Below, piece after piece: positions 1 through 39,800 of a stretch of DNA of 64,000 nucleotides. The translations under genes and the position numbers were made by a program. The DNA comes from Doris montereyensis (Eukaryota; Mollusca; Gastropoda; Nudibranchia; Dorididae). The number at the start of each line of letters is the position of its first letter. Position 1 is the stretch's first letter. The notes beneath the pieces are model-generated. The model was given only the letters and a program-made list of their open reading frames with translations, was not told where the DNA came from and did no database searches. The stretch is from assembly GCA_037039925.1 (NCBI GenBank), contig JAXRKP010000032.1, forward strand, positions 52,501-116,500. Reading direction: 5' to 3'.

Positions 1-2400
1 GCCTGTCGGGTTTATCCGAGTCCAACCCAATAGTGGACAAGTCTTGATAATGAGAGGCAATGGTCAATAGTTATGACATAAAATTCTGTCTATGCGGCTG
101 TTACTCATCCATCCAACAATTAAAATGAGATGTCATGGAAATGAAGATGAAAGTATACACCTGAATAGTCGGGAGAATTACCCTCAATTTACTATTTAAC
201 CATCTAAATGTGTTTTATTTTCATCTTAATCTTTCTTCGCTTCTTTATCTAGTTATTCATTCAGACGTTATAAATTAATTTCAATTCTCCTCTTTATTCA
301 ATATTTCTTTATCAGCAAGCAGCACAAGAGATAATTAAGTCATATTGTGCTTCTTTTTTTTTTTAAAACAACAACAAAAAAATCCCACGAGGAAATTGGC
401 GGCCAATAATAATATGATAGAATTGGTTAGTGAAACACTGAATATCAATTTGTAACATATTATTGTATTTGCTATCAACATAAGAAGCAGAGCCCATACA
501 CATATCTTGAATTGAAGATAGAATGCTGTTACTGATACAAACTTTTGGCCTCTTGAGGACACGTTATGAAACTCAATTTAAAGAGAGAGTCTGTCTTTTG
601 TTATCATAGCTGTGCTATTATTATTATCATGATTTCACAGATAATGTTAAGTGTAAGATGAACCTCTTACCAGACTACAAAATTTAAAGATTACATAGAT
701 AGATAGATGAATTATATATATATGATACGTATGCATGTATGCATAAATATACGTTATTCCAAAATAGTGACGTACGTTACTTTGAATAGCTGGATGTTAA
801 TATAGTGTAAGAAAATACTGTACTGTTCCCTTAATTTCTCTAGTTAAGTTTTGGAATAAATATAAAGGAAAAGATTAGTGTAGCAACATGTATATATGTA
901 ATATTTATTATAAATGTATATATATATAAATATGGCTTGAATATGGAAGGAATTGAGTTTGAAAGCTGTTTCTAAATAACTGCAGTATGTTAATGACAAT
1001 AAGGTACTTGAATAATATCAGAATAAAAATGACACGTATATTATTACAAGAATGTTGACAAGAAAGGGAGGGGGAGGGGGAAGACTGCTCCAGTAGCCCT
1101 GGCAGGTCTCCGCCTCCAGACAGTCAAACATTAAGCGTAGTAGTAGTAGAAGTAGTATAATAAAAAATAACATCAACAACACGGAGAAGAAAAGCCCCCG
1201 GGAAGGTAGACAGATCGGGTTGAAATGAGTGTTCTTCAATTTTAGTGTTCTTCCATTCTTAGATCTCCTAACTATTCACACTACAGGCAGAATTTTTTTT
1301 TTTTTTAATAGTCTTAAATATCAAATAAATGAAATGATATTTTACAAAAGAGTATTAAATACATGTTAACAGGTCTTTCTTAGAAAACTGCTATGGAGAG
1401 CAGAAATTTTAATATTGTGCACTTGAAAATGTGTAAATGTGCATTTAATCAAATACTCTTCCTATAAGTTAAAAGAAATTCTCCTATCATAAGTTAATAA
1501 CTGTGTAATTTTCAAAGAGAACGAAATGGCAAAGCTGATTTGAGACTGCAAAATGTAACATCAAAAATGACAAAAATGGTGTTACCAAACATTTAAAATA
1601 TGACAATACAATTTGGCCTATTTTTCTGACAAAGTTTTAGTATCATTATTTTAGAAAGCAAATTACAAAAAAAACATGAAAAACTTTAATATCTCTATGA
1701 CAGATAGAATCCTTGTAGCAGAAACAATCATAGCAGCAAAGATACATAGCATCATAATGATTGTGCATTGAAAACACTTGTTGATCTCATTATATACTGA
1801 TTAACTTTATGGTAAATGCTTTACTTTCAAACGATGAAATTTGTCACCAGGCAAATAGAATTCAGCAGTCTTGTGGACTCCTCCCACGGCTCTTTCCTAG
1901 ATAACCTGGCATGCATCACCATCGAGTTAGATAGGAGGTGTGAACAGTTTTATTGATTCCCCTTCTTCTTTATTTTTCTTCTCTGTACTTTGCATTCCAC
2001 ATCTGGTGTATTTTGGCACGTTTCAAAGCTTATGCACTTATTCATGCAGACAGAGTGTTAGCACCTTGTTCTTGACTTCATCTACACCATTATACTCAGC
2101 CACATCTTCGAGCAACAACTTATTCCGCAGGCGAATTGCCGACAGAAAGAACCATTTGTGATGAGTCTGAAGTTTGGACAGTGCTATTTTGGAGTTGTCG
2201 ATGGCAGTGACCTCTTGTTGTTTTGTGGGCTGTTCTGCTGGGCTTCAATCGACTCGAGTCAGCCCCCACACTGTTTAGCTATTTCGAAGAGCAACGTTGT
2301 TTGAGCTTGCTTCCTACGTTATGGAAGTGTTAACCATCGACGGTTTTCTATCCTTTGTGTCACACTACTGGTTGTTCTACAATCGCCTGTGACGGCTTGT
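1..2400. other. Left-edge stretch, no gene recognised
   Basis: AT-rich sequence, presumably inside the DENND5 gene (3' exons not located). It has short simple repeats (gata near 697-710, TA/CATG runs near 710-750), homopolymer runs and no ORF with recognisable homology. Confidence 0.5.
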
Positions 2401-2408
2401 GCAGCCTT

Positions 2409-2635
2409 TCACTGAACTATCTCCAATTGCCTCATGTCTTTATTAGTTATGGGGTGCCAGACTACACAGGCATATTCTAAGATAGGTCTGACGAGTGCGG
2501 CGTACCATTTTGGTATTTGGGCAGGTGTTAATGCTCCTTCGTAGAAAAAAAAACGGTGTTGGCTTTCTTTGTTATGCTGTTTGATGTGGTGGTTCCATGA
2601 AAGCTTTTTGTTGATTGTTGAGGCCAACATATTTG
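2409..2635 (-). mobile_element. LINE reverse-transcriptase C-terminal remnant
   Basis: The minus frame reads INKKLSWNHHIKQHNKES and then PKWYAALVRPILEYACVVWH and PITNKDMRQLE. The L.RP.LEYA..VW.P signature is typical of the post-palm C-terminal part of Jockey/CR1/I-type non-LTR reverse transcriptases. It is short and isolated, so it is a dead fragment. Confidence 0.75.
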
Positions 2636-2639
2636 GCTG

Positions 2640-4397
2640 ATTCTACGATTGTGAGGCATCGGTCAAATCTGTTGTACCTTTGCGTCTTCGAGGCAAGCGA
2701 TGGTTAATCCGCCTACATTCTCACCTAAGTGTTAAAGAATTTAATGGTTTCCTGGCGTTCCTATCTCTCGCATTCAATTTTAAGTGAAACTCAAGACTCT
2801 TCTAAAACAAACAATCTGGTTATTAAACCTTATCTTTGTCCTGTCTATTGTCTTAATTTCTTAACCCTATTTGATAAACCACCTTGGTAATCACCCCCAA
2901 TTATTGGTCCTGACCTCCATTTTTCCATAAATGCCTCTGTCCTCATAATGACCGTTTTCTATGCTTTCCAAGCCCCGGGCATTTAAGCGCTAACTACTGT
3001 ACCGGCATTGTTTCCACGCCACTCGTAAACTTTTCCTATTTTACCCTCCCTGTCTATTAAAAATAAATTTACAATTGAAATAAAACGCGTCACACTACTT
3101 TCTCCAAGCCTCACCTCTGCATGAGTTTCTAACGTCACGTCAACAAATGTTTTCAATGTGTACATTACATTATTCTAAACATTGTTTGCATCAAGATCAA
3201 TATGAAGAAAGAAAGCAAGAAAGAAATAAAGAAAGAGAAGAGAAGAAGAAAAAAAGCAGCTATTTCTCAAAAGAGAACACATCTAACAGATCATTTACAA
3301 AACAAAAATCAGAGGGAGTCAAGCCAGAATGATTAACGACAAAAAGAAAAGGCGACAACTCCACCATGTCACATATTTATTTTATCTCTTTAAGTGGAGT
3401 TGTCCTTCTTATCCTTCATCATTGAGACCTGTCAGTTATAAAAATCTCACTGCAAGCGGTTTGAAAAGATCATGCTTGAAAAACTCAAAACATCAACTGT
3501 TAAATAATTCGCACTCGAATGATCGACGGAACACTAAAAAAATAACAACTAAAGAAGGTGTAAGTTAACAAACGTACTCAAACGATCTAACTAAAAACAC
3601 TGAACTCAAAACAGGGACTGAAAATGTCCGATTGAAAGACTGATGTTAAGAGACCAACATAACAACAAACTCAAGGCACAGAAATTAAATCTTACTAAGA
3701 TGCTGCACTGAAAATAGCAAAAACCAGGCGTCTTTAGACATTTCATTCGTGTTTAGCCAACTACCTCGCACAAACGGTCATTCGAAATAAATAACATGAG
3801 ATGTACATGACAGATTATCAATTAAATAGTACTTGTATTTCCTTAAAACAGAATATACATATCATGACGACAATAAAAAATAAACCAGTAATTTATCCTA
3901 TCTGTTAAGAAACTGAAAAAAAGCAAGCAAGCTAATTCAACACTAATATGTGATTTTTGCAAGCACATGTGCTTCTACACAATGTCTCAGATAACAATTT
4001 TCCTATGTGTAATCTTCAATATATAAAGCAACAAAAACAAAAATGTTTTGTTTTTTTTTATCTTTGGAAGACATATTAGCTACAAAGTGCATATTTAATG
4101 AGTGTGGACTTTCTAGGACTGCAAAATGGTTTCCTTGTCATACATACGTGCAAAAGAGATATTCATCACAAGTAATAATTAAAACATTTCCGGGGTTCAA
4201 GGGTAAAGTGCAATGTACTAGGATCTATGAATGCACAAACAGAGGGTAAAATTAGCACTAAAACAATACCCTACAGGTGAGTAATTATAGACGTCATATG
4301 GAACTGAATTCACATGAATAACTGGGGTCCTTATTTTTTATTATTTCGTTATATTAACTGAACAAATAAACACTGAACAAACTTTAAAGGAGGGAGG
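2640..4397. other. No gene seen
   Basis: Non-coding-looking sequence with purine-rich patches (3190-3260) and no recognised element. Confidence 0.4.
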
Positions 4398-4719
4398 AGG
4401 GGGGGGTGGGTCCTGAACATGAGTTTTTACAGTCCTTGAAATAGACAATTTTAACCAGTACCATTGAACTTTACATGTCTAAATTAGTTGGCAAAATAGG
4501 GGAAAAAATGTGTTCATCATCATATGGTTGCCATAGAAACGCCACCATCTCGGATTTTTATTACAAAAAAATACGGTCAACTTCAACTGATATTTAAGGC
4601 TTTTTAAGTTTTGATTTGTGGTTTGATGTTAACTTTGCATGCACATTATTTCGCCCCATATGTAAAATTTGTCAGAGCGGAATTTTGATAAATGGCTTGT
4701 TCAGGACCCACCCCACCCC
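4398..4719. mobile_element. MITE-like element with 20-bp terminal inverted repeats
   Basis: The left end ggggtgggtcctgaaca (4403-4419) is the inverse complement of the right end tgttcaggacccacccc (4699-4715). They bound about 320 bp with no ORF. The exact termini and a target duplication are unclear because the outer ends are G/C runs. The interior contains gttgccatagaaac (4527-4540), close to an RFX X-box. Confidence 0.55.
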
Positions 4720-7165
4720 TGACTTAATGTAAATGATGAAGTACCATGTTTGCGTCAATGTGACTAGTCTACCCACTGATGCTAGCCTACAGTCTACAGA
4801 ACAAGAACAAAGACAAATTTAAACTTGTCTCTTCCTAATTTCTGATTTTCCACACAGGGTTGAGAGAAATGGTGCAACGTTTTCTTAAGTTGATACGTTC
4901 AGATTTAATCACCAAAAAAAAAAAAAACATTTACGTAACATACAACTTTATTCTTTACCCGTTCTAATACTTTGATGAATTTCATAGAGGTTTCAAAGCA
5001 CATCATGACCAACGCGACCAACTTCACTTCCGATACAACCTGAGGATCAACCTGAACTACACAACAAGCCATCAATCAAGATTAGAGAAGAACAATATAT
5101 TGACATATTGAAAAACCTGATCCATAAGATTTCTAGGACTAGAATTGACCATAACACAAAGAGAGAAATATGATAAATAACAAATTGTTATGCCTCATTT
5201 ATAAAAGTATCTAAAAGAAAAACAGGAAAAACCGTTAAAGTATATCACTAGCAATAACAGCGATGATTCCATTGATGGCTACATCCGATTACTTCAAGCA
5301 TTCCGCAGGCTCTATCCATCAAAACAATTGGTTAAAAACATCCCATTATTGAATTATCAAAAACCCATTCAAACAGCTCCTGCACCGACAGGAATGTTCA
5401 GAAACTGGCGGCAAAAATAACAAACCACCGGCACAGCTGTCGTAGAGAGTCTGATCTACTGGCAACGCAACCAGCAATCCAGTCAACTTTAGCCCATGCA
5501 AAAAAGCCAAAAACAAAATGTGTAAACATTTTTACTTTTCCCTGGCTTGAGAGAAACAAAATTTTCATGAGCAGTCATCGCTTGAAACTAATCCAACAGT
5601 AAGCAAGATCCCTTAGCGATGTAGGCAGATCAAACTAGAGCAGGTTGCATTTGCAATTTTTTTTTTCAATTTATAAAGAATCTTGAAGAACAGAAGGATT
5701 AAAGTAAAAGATATATATATATGTTTCACACGTTTCTATGTAAAGAATAATCAGCATTCATACCTTTATTTGAAATCTAAATATCAACAATGAATATCAT
5801 TGTCACCAGAAAGGGTTGAAAAATGACTTATGGCCCTCACAAACAAATCTGCTCAGCTGGCAAGAAAAAAAACCCTCATTCATCTGCACGGCAAGGCATT
5901 CAGGGCACCGCAAACTCATATCAAGTCTATAACTACAACAAGACAAAAAACCATCAAAAATACATCGGTAAATAATACCTGAATGCACAGATATTTAAAA
6001 ATACACAGATAAACAAAACAAGTAAAAGCCCACACGAAAACAGTTTAGCATACAGGGAACAATTCCAAATGAAATAACACCAAGAAATGAGGAGATACAA
6101 AAACCGGAATGGGTTTTTTGGTACACATAGGCCAGGAGTATCGGGGTACCATTTATAAAAAAAAACAAAAAAAAACAACAACAATAAAAGAAAAATAAAT
6201 AACAGTTAAGTAAATAAAATGCAATGGAGTTAGAGACAGAGGAGAAAGTGAACCTGCAGACATGCATTAGTGATGTGGCCACATTGACTGAAGGGAGAGG
6301 CGTGGATCTAAACTGCTGGTATAGTGAATACAAGGGTGGCTCCTCGGCTACATTTTGTTGTTGTTGTTGTTGTTGGGGAGTTTTTTTGTTTGTTTACTTA
6401 CTACTCAAAGAGATGGACCGGCCAAGGATGGTAAATGAGCCATCTACAAGGGAACGGATGTCAATCAAGCTATTACGCTTGGGCAGACCTTTTTGAAAGG
6501 AGGGGTGGGTGGGTGATTAAATACAACTGGTGAATAATTGGCATAAACATCATTGGTCCATGAGAAGAAGAAGAAGAACACTTCAGGAACAGACACATCA
6601 TTAACAACAATGGATTTGATGACAAGTACAGTAGTTTAAATTGCACAAGGTCCCGACTTTGGTCGGTGATATTGTTAAGACAGAAAATAGAGACGGAACA
6701 GGAAGACTGGCGGGAAGAAGAAGAAATTCTCTTTCTGCGGGGAAATAAGAGAATGGAAAGAGGCGTATCAATTTTGGGAGAACGAATGACGGCTGTGCCT
6801 TCAGTTTTGGAAAAATATTCTCCACCGCCATCTTGTGCTTCAGGATGTCATCTCCTGCCCACAGCAAAAGGTGTTACATGAAGTATAGATGTAAAGTCAA
6901 AGGACAGACTGATGTAAAATAAGAATTCAAGACACACGGAAGAATATAGATACCAGTAGCTGTAAAACAAGCAAATAGGGGTGTAAAACAAGCAGACATA
7001 TTTAAACAAGAGAAAGAGAAAGAGACAGATATCATAAAGCCTGACCATAAAGGGCAAATAGAGATAAGACAATTGTAAAGCCAAATGGCAGGTATAGACC
7101 CTATGAGACAGATAGATGTAAACAGATAAGAGGACAAGAAGATAAGATGGATTTAAAGTTAAAGT
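4720..7165. other. No gene seen
   Basis: AT-rich sequence with homopolymer runs, a TTG run near 6355-6376 and GA-rich sequence at 6680-7140. No homology was recognised in any frame. Confidence 0.4.
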
Positions 7166-7171
7166 ATGATA

Positions 7172-8208
7172 CAGACCTGCCAACTTTTTCAGGGACAAAA
7201 TAAGGAAAACGATTTTTAATCGCGACATGTCGATCGATTCACATTTGCAATAACGGACGGTGCACCCTTTATCGCAGCTATCGCAGTTGTTTTTGTGCGA
7301 TCACAAGCAAATTTCTCAAAAATAGCGATTTCCGAATCTGGGCACCTTTCTCCTACTCTTCTTAACAGAGTCCCACCACGAACTGATTACTAACCAAAGA
7401 GACATTCCTTCCTATATTCCTCCCGAAATTTAACACTTGGTTTATGTTTCTTGCTTGGTTGAGAACTATCAGTATTACAACTAATCTAGAGGTAGATTCC
7501 ACATCTTCTGAATGTTCTATTTCCAATGGACTTTTTTTCCGAAATCGATCCATGCCCAATTTGAAATACGAGATAAAAGGTTTATATTATCTAGATCTAG
7601 ATCTCAGTTGTAGAGCCTAATATTCCAATTTTAAACACGGTAAATCATAAAAACAGCAGTAAATTAATTAATAAATCAGGATTGAATAAATCCAAAATGA
7701 AGGTAAAACTAATTAAAAATATAATCCAGGTAAGATTCGAAGAAAACAGACACAATCACGAAAGCACGCTAGATATAGAAAAGAATACGAGTCAATCATC
7801 GGCTTCGTAAACAAAGGAAAGAGACTGAAAGAATGATATTACACTGTATTTAAATGATTACAATTTAAACCTAGAAAGCGAAAGCAGTTTCTAGCCAAAC
7901 AGCATTAATACGGAATATCGAGTACTCAAAATCACTGAATGTAATCTACTATTACTATCAAAAAAATCTATTTATATTTAGTATCGAACCAAAAGGTTTT
8001 ATGGTCTTCCATTATTTCTACCAAGTACGATTATAAACTTAGTACTTAGTAAAGCTTAGTAGAAATTATAATTCGCAATTTTCTTCACGAAAATAATTTT
8101 TCGCTCTCAAGAACAAAACATCGGGAAAATAGCGGCCATATCGGGATGTCGGGAATGGGGTTCCAAGTCGGGAATTTCCCGATAAAATCGGAAATCTTGG
8201 CAGGTCTG
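7172..8208. mobile_element. Non-autonomous DNA element, copy 1 of CAGACCTGCC family
   Basis: Terminal inverted repeats cagacctgccaa (7172) and ttggcaggtctg (ending 8208) are flanked by a perfect 6-bp direct repeat ATGATA (7166-7171 and 8209-8214). The 1,037 bp contain no transposase. A second member is at 30972-32116. The superfamily is not assigned. Confidence 0.75.
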
Positions 8209-8254
8209 ATGATAACATAAAGGCATACAGGCAACAATCTGTCTGTTTGATCGA

Positions 8255-8382
8255 AATTAACCCTGTCCACCATATGCAGTAGTCTCAGGGTGAATTAAGA
8301 GGAAACGGCGAGATCAAACATGGGTGAAAGAGTGAAAGGAAAGAAGTAGGACTTACCGGTAGCACCCGCCAACCGCCCACAT
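8255..8382 (-). mobile_element. Short dispersed repeat, family C, copy 1
   Basis: Shares tctcagggtgaattaagagg, ggaaagaagtagga and gccaaccgcccac with copies at 17421, 17640, 17748, 52342 and 58707. Its ttaaccc...ctcaggg end resembles the 3' tail of SINE family A, so it is probably a related SINE. Confidence 0.65.
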
Positions 8383-9039
8383 ATAGTCAATAAAGGCAAA
8401 CTCAAAATAGTGTATGAATGTAAGTGGGATACAAGAGGAATGGGAGAGATTTTACCATTTGATTACGTATCCATAGTTAAATTTCTCCTTTGAATACCAT
8501 TGACACCGTTTTAGATGCAGTAATCTCCAAGCATTCACCTCTAATGAAAGCATTTTCATTTTAGGTTCAATGTCCATTAAATACAGCATAGCAGTCGCAG
8601 TAGATTTTGGTTTAAATATAAGTTCTAAACTTTTATATAGGAGAGGTAAAAGTGACACATTTCACTTGGCTTTACCTTATAACATGAGAAGAAAAAAGTG
8701 AATGAAAATGAAGCATGAGTAGACATAATATACAATATCATTTGAAGCATGACAAGTCGATACGCCATTTATGACGAGAACATCCCCATACATGAGAATA
8801 AATAAACGACAGTAATGATAAGGTAATTATGGAATGAGTAGACGCTGAAAATAGGAATTTGATTATCAGAGTCATTGATATAGTAAAATGATAGGGAATG
8901 TGTTTTCCTTTTTCCTTTTTTATCTTCTTCTTTTTATGGGGGGGGGAAACCATGGGGAAATATCCATGATTTGATGCTATTTCCTACGAATTGTTTCCTA
9001 CAAACATAAATGAAAATGTCATCTGATAATTCACTCTAC

Positions 9040-36050
<27,011 letters not shown>

Positions 36051-36830
36051 TGCTAAAAGTATTCTATTCCCACACTCATTCTAATAACAATAAGGGGTGT
36101 GTTTCCATTTCATTGGTATCAAGTATGGCTCAATCTTCTCAAAATTCACAGTTCTCAACCATTGTTTTGGCTTCCATTAGAAGACATTTTTAGAAACACA
36201 ACTAGGCTAGACTAAAAGCCTACTACACATTACACGCTCAATAGAGGGCGCTGTGTAATAAGGTAAAGACCAAAATGATGGTACCGAAAAACAGAGTAAT
36301 ATGAATGGGTTGAAATGACACTTGTAATAGAAAGCTGGGTGGGTTTTAAATGGTTGATAAATTAATAGCTTGAATAAGGCTCATATTCCTTTTCTCTTAA
36401 ATGAGTATCCTTTAAAATGTTTATACATTTTTTATTTACATAAAAGTTTTTTTTTTTGTGTTTTTAACCTACAGGACTAGATCTAGATATAGATCTGGAT
36501 AGATGTAATAAAGATCTTGACATGTTTATCTTGTGCTCAGGAATCAAATTGGGTGGGAAGTGCTAATTGAATTGTGGGGAGTTGTGACAGCGCATAGAAT
36601 AGATACAACAAAGTTTTATTTATTCCCATTCAGAGTGGCCTTGAGCATACGACTGGTAACTAGTTGATGGGATGGTAATGTCGTACTATTAGACGGAACT
36701 AGTATTTACCTTGACCTTTGGGCAACACCTACTTCCGTCTCGTGATACTGAAAATTCAACTTTCATTTTCGTTCTTGTTGAAATTCAGTACAGGTAGCCA
36801 GAATATTTTTACGGTAGTCAACCTGTTTCA
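36051..36830. promoter_or_regulatory. Head-to-head DENND5/WASHC3 intergenic promoter region
   Basis: Only 780 bp separate the DENND5 ATG (minus) from the WASHC3 ATG (plus), so the start sites must be close and the promoter is probably bidirectional. ETS-type cores are visible at 36693-36698 (acggaa) and 36731-36737 (acttccg), a motif common in divergent housekeeping promoters. No clear TATA box is seen at a fixed distance. Transcription start sites are not determinable from sequence alone. Confidence 0.5.
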
Positions 36831-36879
36831 ATGGACGATGATGGCTTACCTTGTTGGACCTGGCATTGATTATACGAAG
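36831..36879 (+). CDS. WASHC3: WASHC3 exon 1 (start codon, frame break)
   Basis: The ATG at 36831 gives MDDDGLP, the conserved N terminus (human MDEDGLP), but continues CWTWH-stop. The second half of the exon reads LVGPGIDYTK in another frame, up to the donor ACGAAG|gtaata. Two bases missing in ggcttacctt (36845-36854) would join them as MDDDGLPLVGPGIDYTKV. As sequenced, an overlapping ATGATG at 36838 opens MMAYLVGPGIDYTK in the correct downstream frame, so a working start exists even if the deletion is real. Confidence 0.88.
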
Positions 36880-39800
36880 GTAATAACAAAGTCTTTCTTT
36901 GGTTCTATTGCTTTGCCACCCCGTGATCTAGAGATCTATCTTATCCATTTCATTCATTCCATCTTCCATGTCATAATTATTGTCATCATGTTTACAATTC
37001 CAGTTACTCTGCTCTGCTGTGTATGTTGTGTTGTACGCCCTCGTTACGTAAAAACCCAGTGAAAAAAAGGGGTTTCAGAGAGTTTTCCCCCTGATCATGT
37101 AAGAATCTACTAAAAAAACAAAGCGATGGGGCGGGGGGGTCATAAAAAGTCATAAAAAGATAGAATATAATAATGTTGAGGCGAGGCGTTATAGCTGAAC
37201 TGCAGTGTTGTGAGTTTGTAATCATGATCACACTGGTTCAGGCACCAAGGCTAGCACAGGTGGGGGTTTTTTCACAGAGTTGTACTTTTAGGAAAGGTAC
37301 TTCACTCAACTTTCCTCGCTTGACTCAGATGTGAATGAGTACCCAGCTATAGCTAGGGAAAGATCTTGTCAGAGTGTTAGTGTGGCAAACCTAATGAATG
37401 AAATGGCCTGCAGGGAGATAAATAATGTACAGTCGGTGAGCCTACACTTGTGCGGGAATACAGACTATAAACCATCTTTATCTTTTAGATCCTTAATACT
37501 CAATAAAAAATACTTATATCTGATAGTTAAGACTATTTGGCATAAGAATTAGATATCACCTAGCCACCATTTTTGACTGCTGTCTCGTTTCCCTCTTTTC
37601 ACAGGTAGAAGCTCTCAGTCAGAAGAAAACTGTTGCCTTCTTGAATCATTTTATCACACACACGTCACGGTTTCTCAATAGATTTTCTAATGTTTGTGAG
37701 GAGAAGTTAGAGCATCTTGATGGACGATTGCAGCAACTTGAAATATCCCTCAGTATTCTAGAAGCAAAGGTATGTTTAAAATAATTTTATTGATAGTGAA
37801 TAGAATTTAATGTTGACTGGTGAAAATTTCTCCCTCTACCCCTTTGGGTTGGTATTTAATTTTGTTTTTAGAAAAACGTTATAAGAAACAGTTTCTGTCG
37901 CTACCTTTACAGGACTGACTGAGATAGTTGGGGCGTGAGTGCATCATCCCATGAATTTTCCTTGTTGGTCAGATCATCCAGAATTCCTTGACAGGTAACT
38001 AACTACCTGGAATCACCTCAGATTTCCTTGTGACGATATAGGGAACAATTGCACTGGGAAGATGATTTCTACCCCATGGTTAGAGTCAGAAATTTGATTC
38101 TGTGGGTGTACATTGTCCTGAGAGTTTGAGCGGATGGAGTTACTTTGTCATAGTCGGGAGAAGAGTGCAGACTTTCTTAGTAGATGGTATCTAAAGTCGG
38201 GTGCCGGCTTGGGTAATAAAAAGAAACACATTAACTTAGAAAAGTGATTTTGGCAGTAGAAATTAGTTACTCCTTTAACACGTGATTCTCTTACCATTGG
38301 CACGGTATTTGTGCGCCAAGATGGGTATCCAATCGAATGCAAGAAGCGCATGATTGGATAGCGTGGGCGTTGGAGAATAAAAAGGACTGCATTATATCCA
38401 TAATCTGTACGAACAGCTTTCCACCTCAAGACAGGACACTTCTCGTCTCCCGCCTAGTCGCTAGTCTGTCAATGTAGGGAAAAGGCCTCAAGATCTTGGG
38501 GAGTATCGCCTGGTCAAGTTTTTCTTTGCTTCGAGTTTCTTTCCTTTCCTTCGAGTTTAACCAAGTGTTTCTCTTTGAGTTTAGTCGAGTTTAGTTATCC
38601 TTTGAGTTTATAGTGTCTTACTTGGTTAAGAGATTTTTCTTCTGAGAGTTTACCTTTTGTGCTATTGAGGTTTCTATTTGGTACTAATCATAGAGTGCTT
38701 CCTTTTGTGATATATTTGAGATCATTGGTTTGAATAATGATATTATGAATACGTTAAGATGAATAACCTCATGGCATGTAACGCAAATGAGAGAAGTCAG
38801 TAATTGTGGATTTAGTAACTTTACGTCCCTTTGTAAGGAGAAGTGAGTTAAAACTTTGTGAGTAAACAGGTTGGTTTGTTGATTTTAGATAAAAGTGAGT
38901 TATAGCTTTGTGGAGGAACAGTAAGTTTCCTGATCGTAATGAGATGAGTTATACTTTGTGAGTAACCAGATGGTTTAATGAAATTTGGGCAACTGATGTG
39001 TCGTAATTTGGGAGTTATTGTAGGTGAAGATTAACCCGTGTTTGCAGTTAAAACCCAATGAGGGATAGTTCATGTCTTGAACATCCAGTCTATGTAGCTG
39101 CATGGGCAAAAATTATTAGGGGAGTGACAAAATCCCGCCAGACAAGTAACTGATTTAGGAAACTGTTGTACAGTTTTTCCTAAACTGGCGTAACCTCGAC
39201 TTTTCTTGTCTGATTTATAGTTCATGTGTTGAACATCCACTTCCTTATTAGCTGAATGGATGGTCAGTGCCGGATGCATTGACAAAACTTTTAGGGGAGT
39301 GACAAAATCCCACCAGGCAATTAATGGACTAAAGGATACTGGCGTACAGTCTTTGCTTAAGCTGTTCTACCAGCATGACCCCATCTTTTTTTTTATGAGG
39401 GTAAACTGATAAACTGAGATAGATGTTGTACAGCGCTTCTGATTATTAGAAGGGGTTGTGCAGAGCATGAGATGACTGATAAACTGAGATAGATGTTGGA
39501 TAGCACTTCTGACCTATTAGAAGGGGTTGTGCAGGGCATGTGATGTAGGGTTATATTGAAAAGAGAGTGTGATATGGCTGCCTAGTAGATAGAGATGGAT
39601 CCATGGAGAGGCGCCCATCCTAGACGTGTTGTGATGTAATAACTCATAGTTTGTCCCCGTTTAGAGATACAGATATCATTAATTGATTCACATGCATTGT
39701 GAAATGTTGATTACCAGTTGATGGAAATGTCAGATTAAGCGAAAAGATCATAATTAAAAGTAGAGCCACACAATTCAAATCTTGCCTGTGTTTGCCTTTC

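Noticed and set aside
1..9039. Search for the remaining DENND5 exons (PLAT, second RUN) on the minus strand
   Set aside because: No segment matching the conserved downstream blocks was found by eye; they probably lie left of the window, although a very short exon could have been missed.
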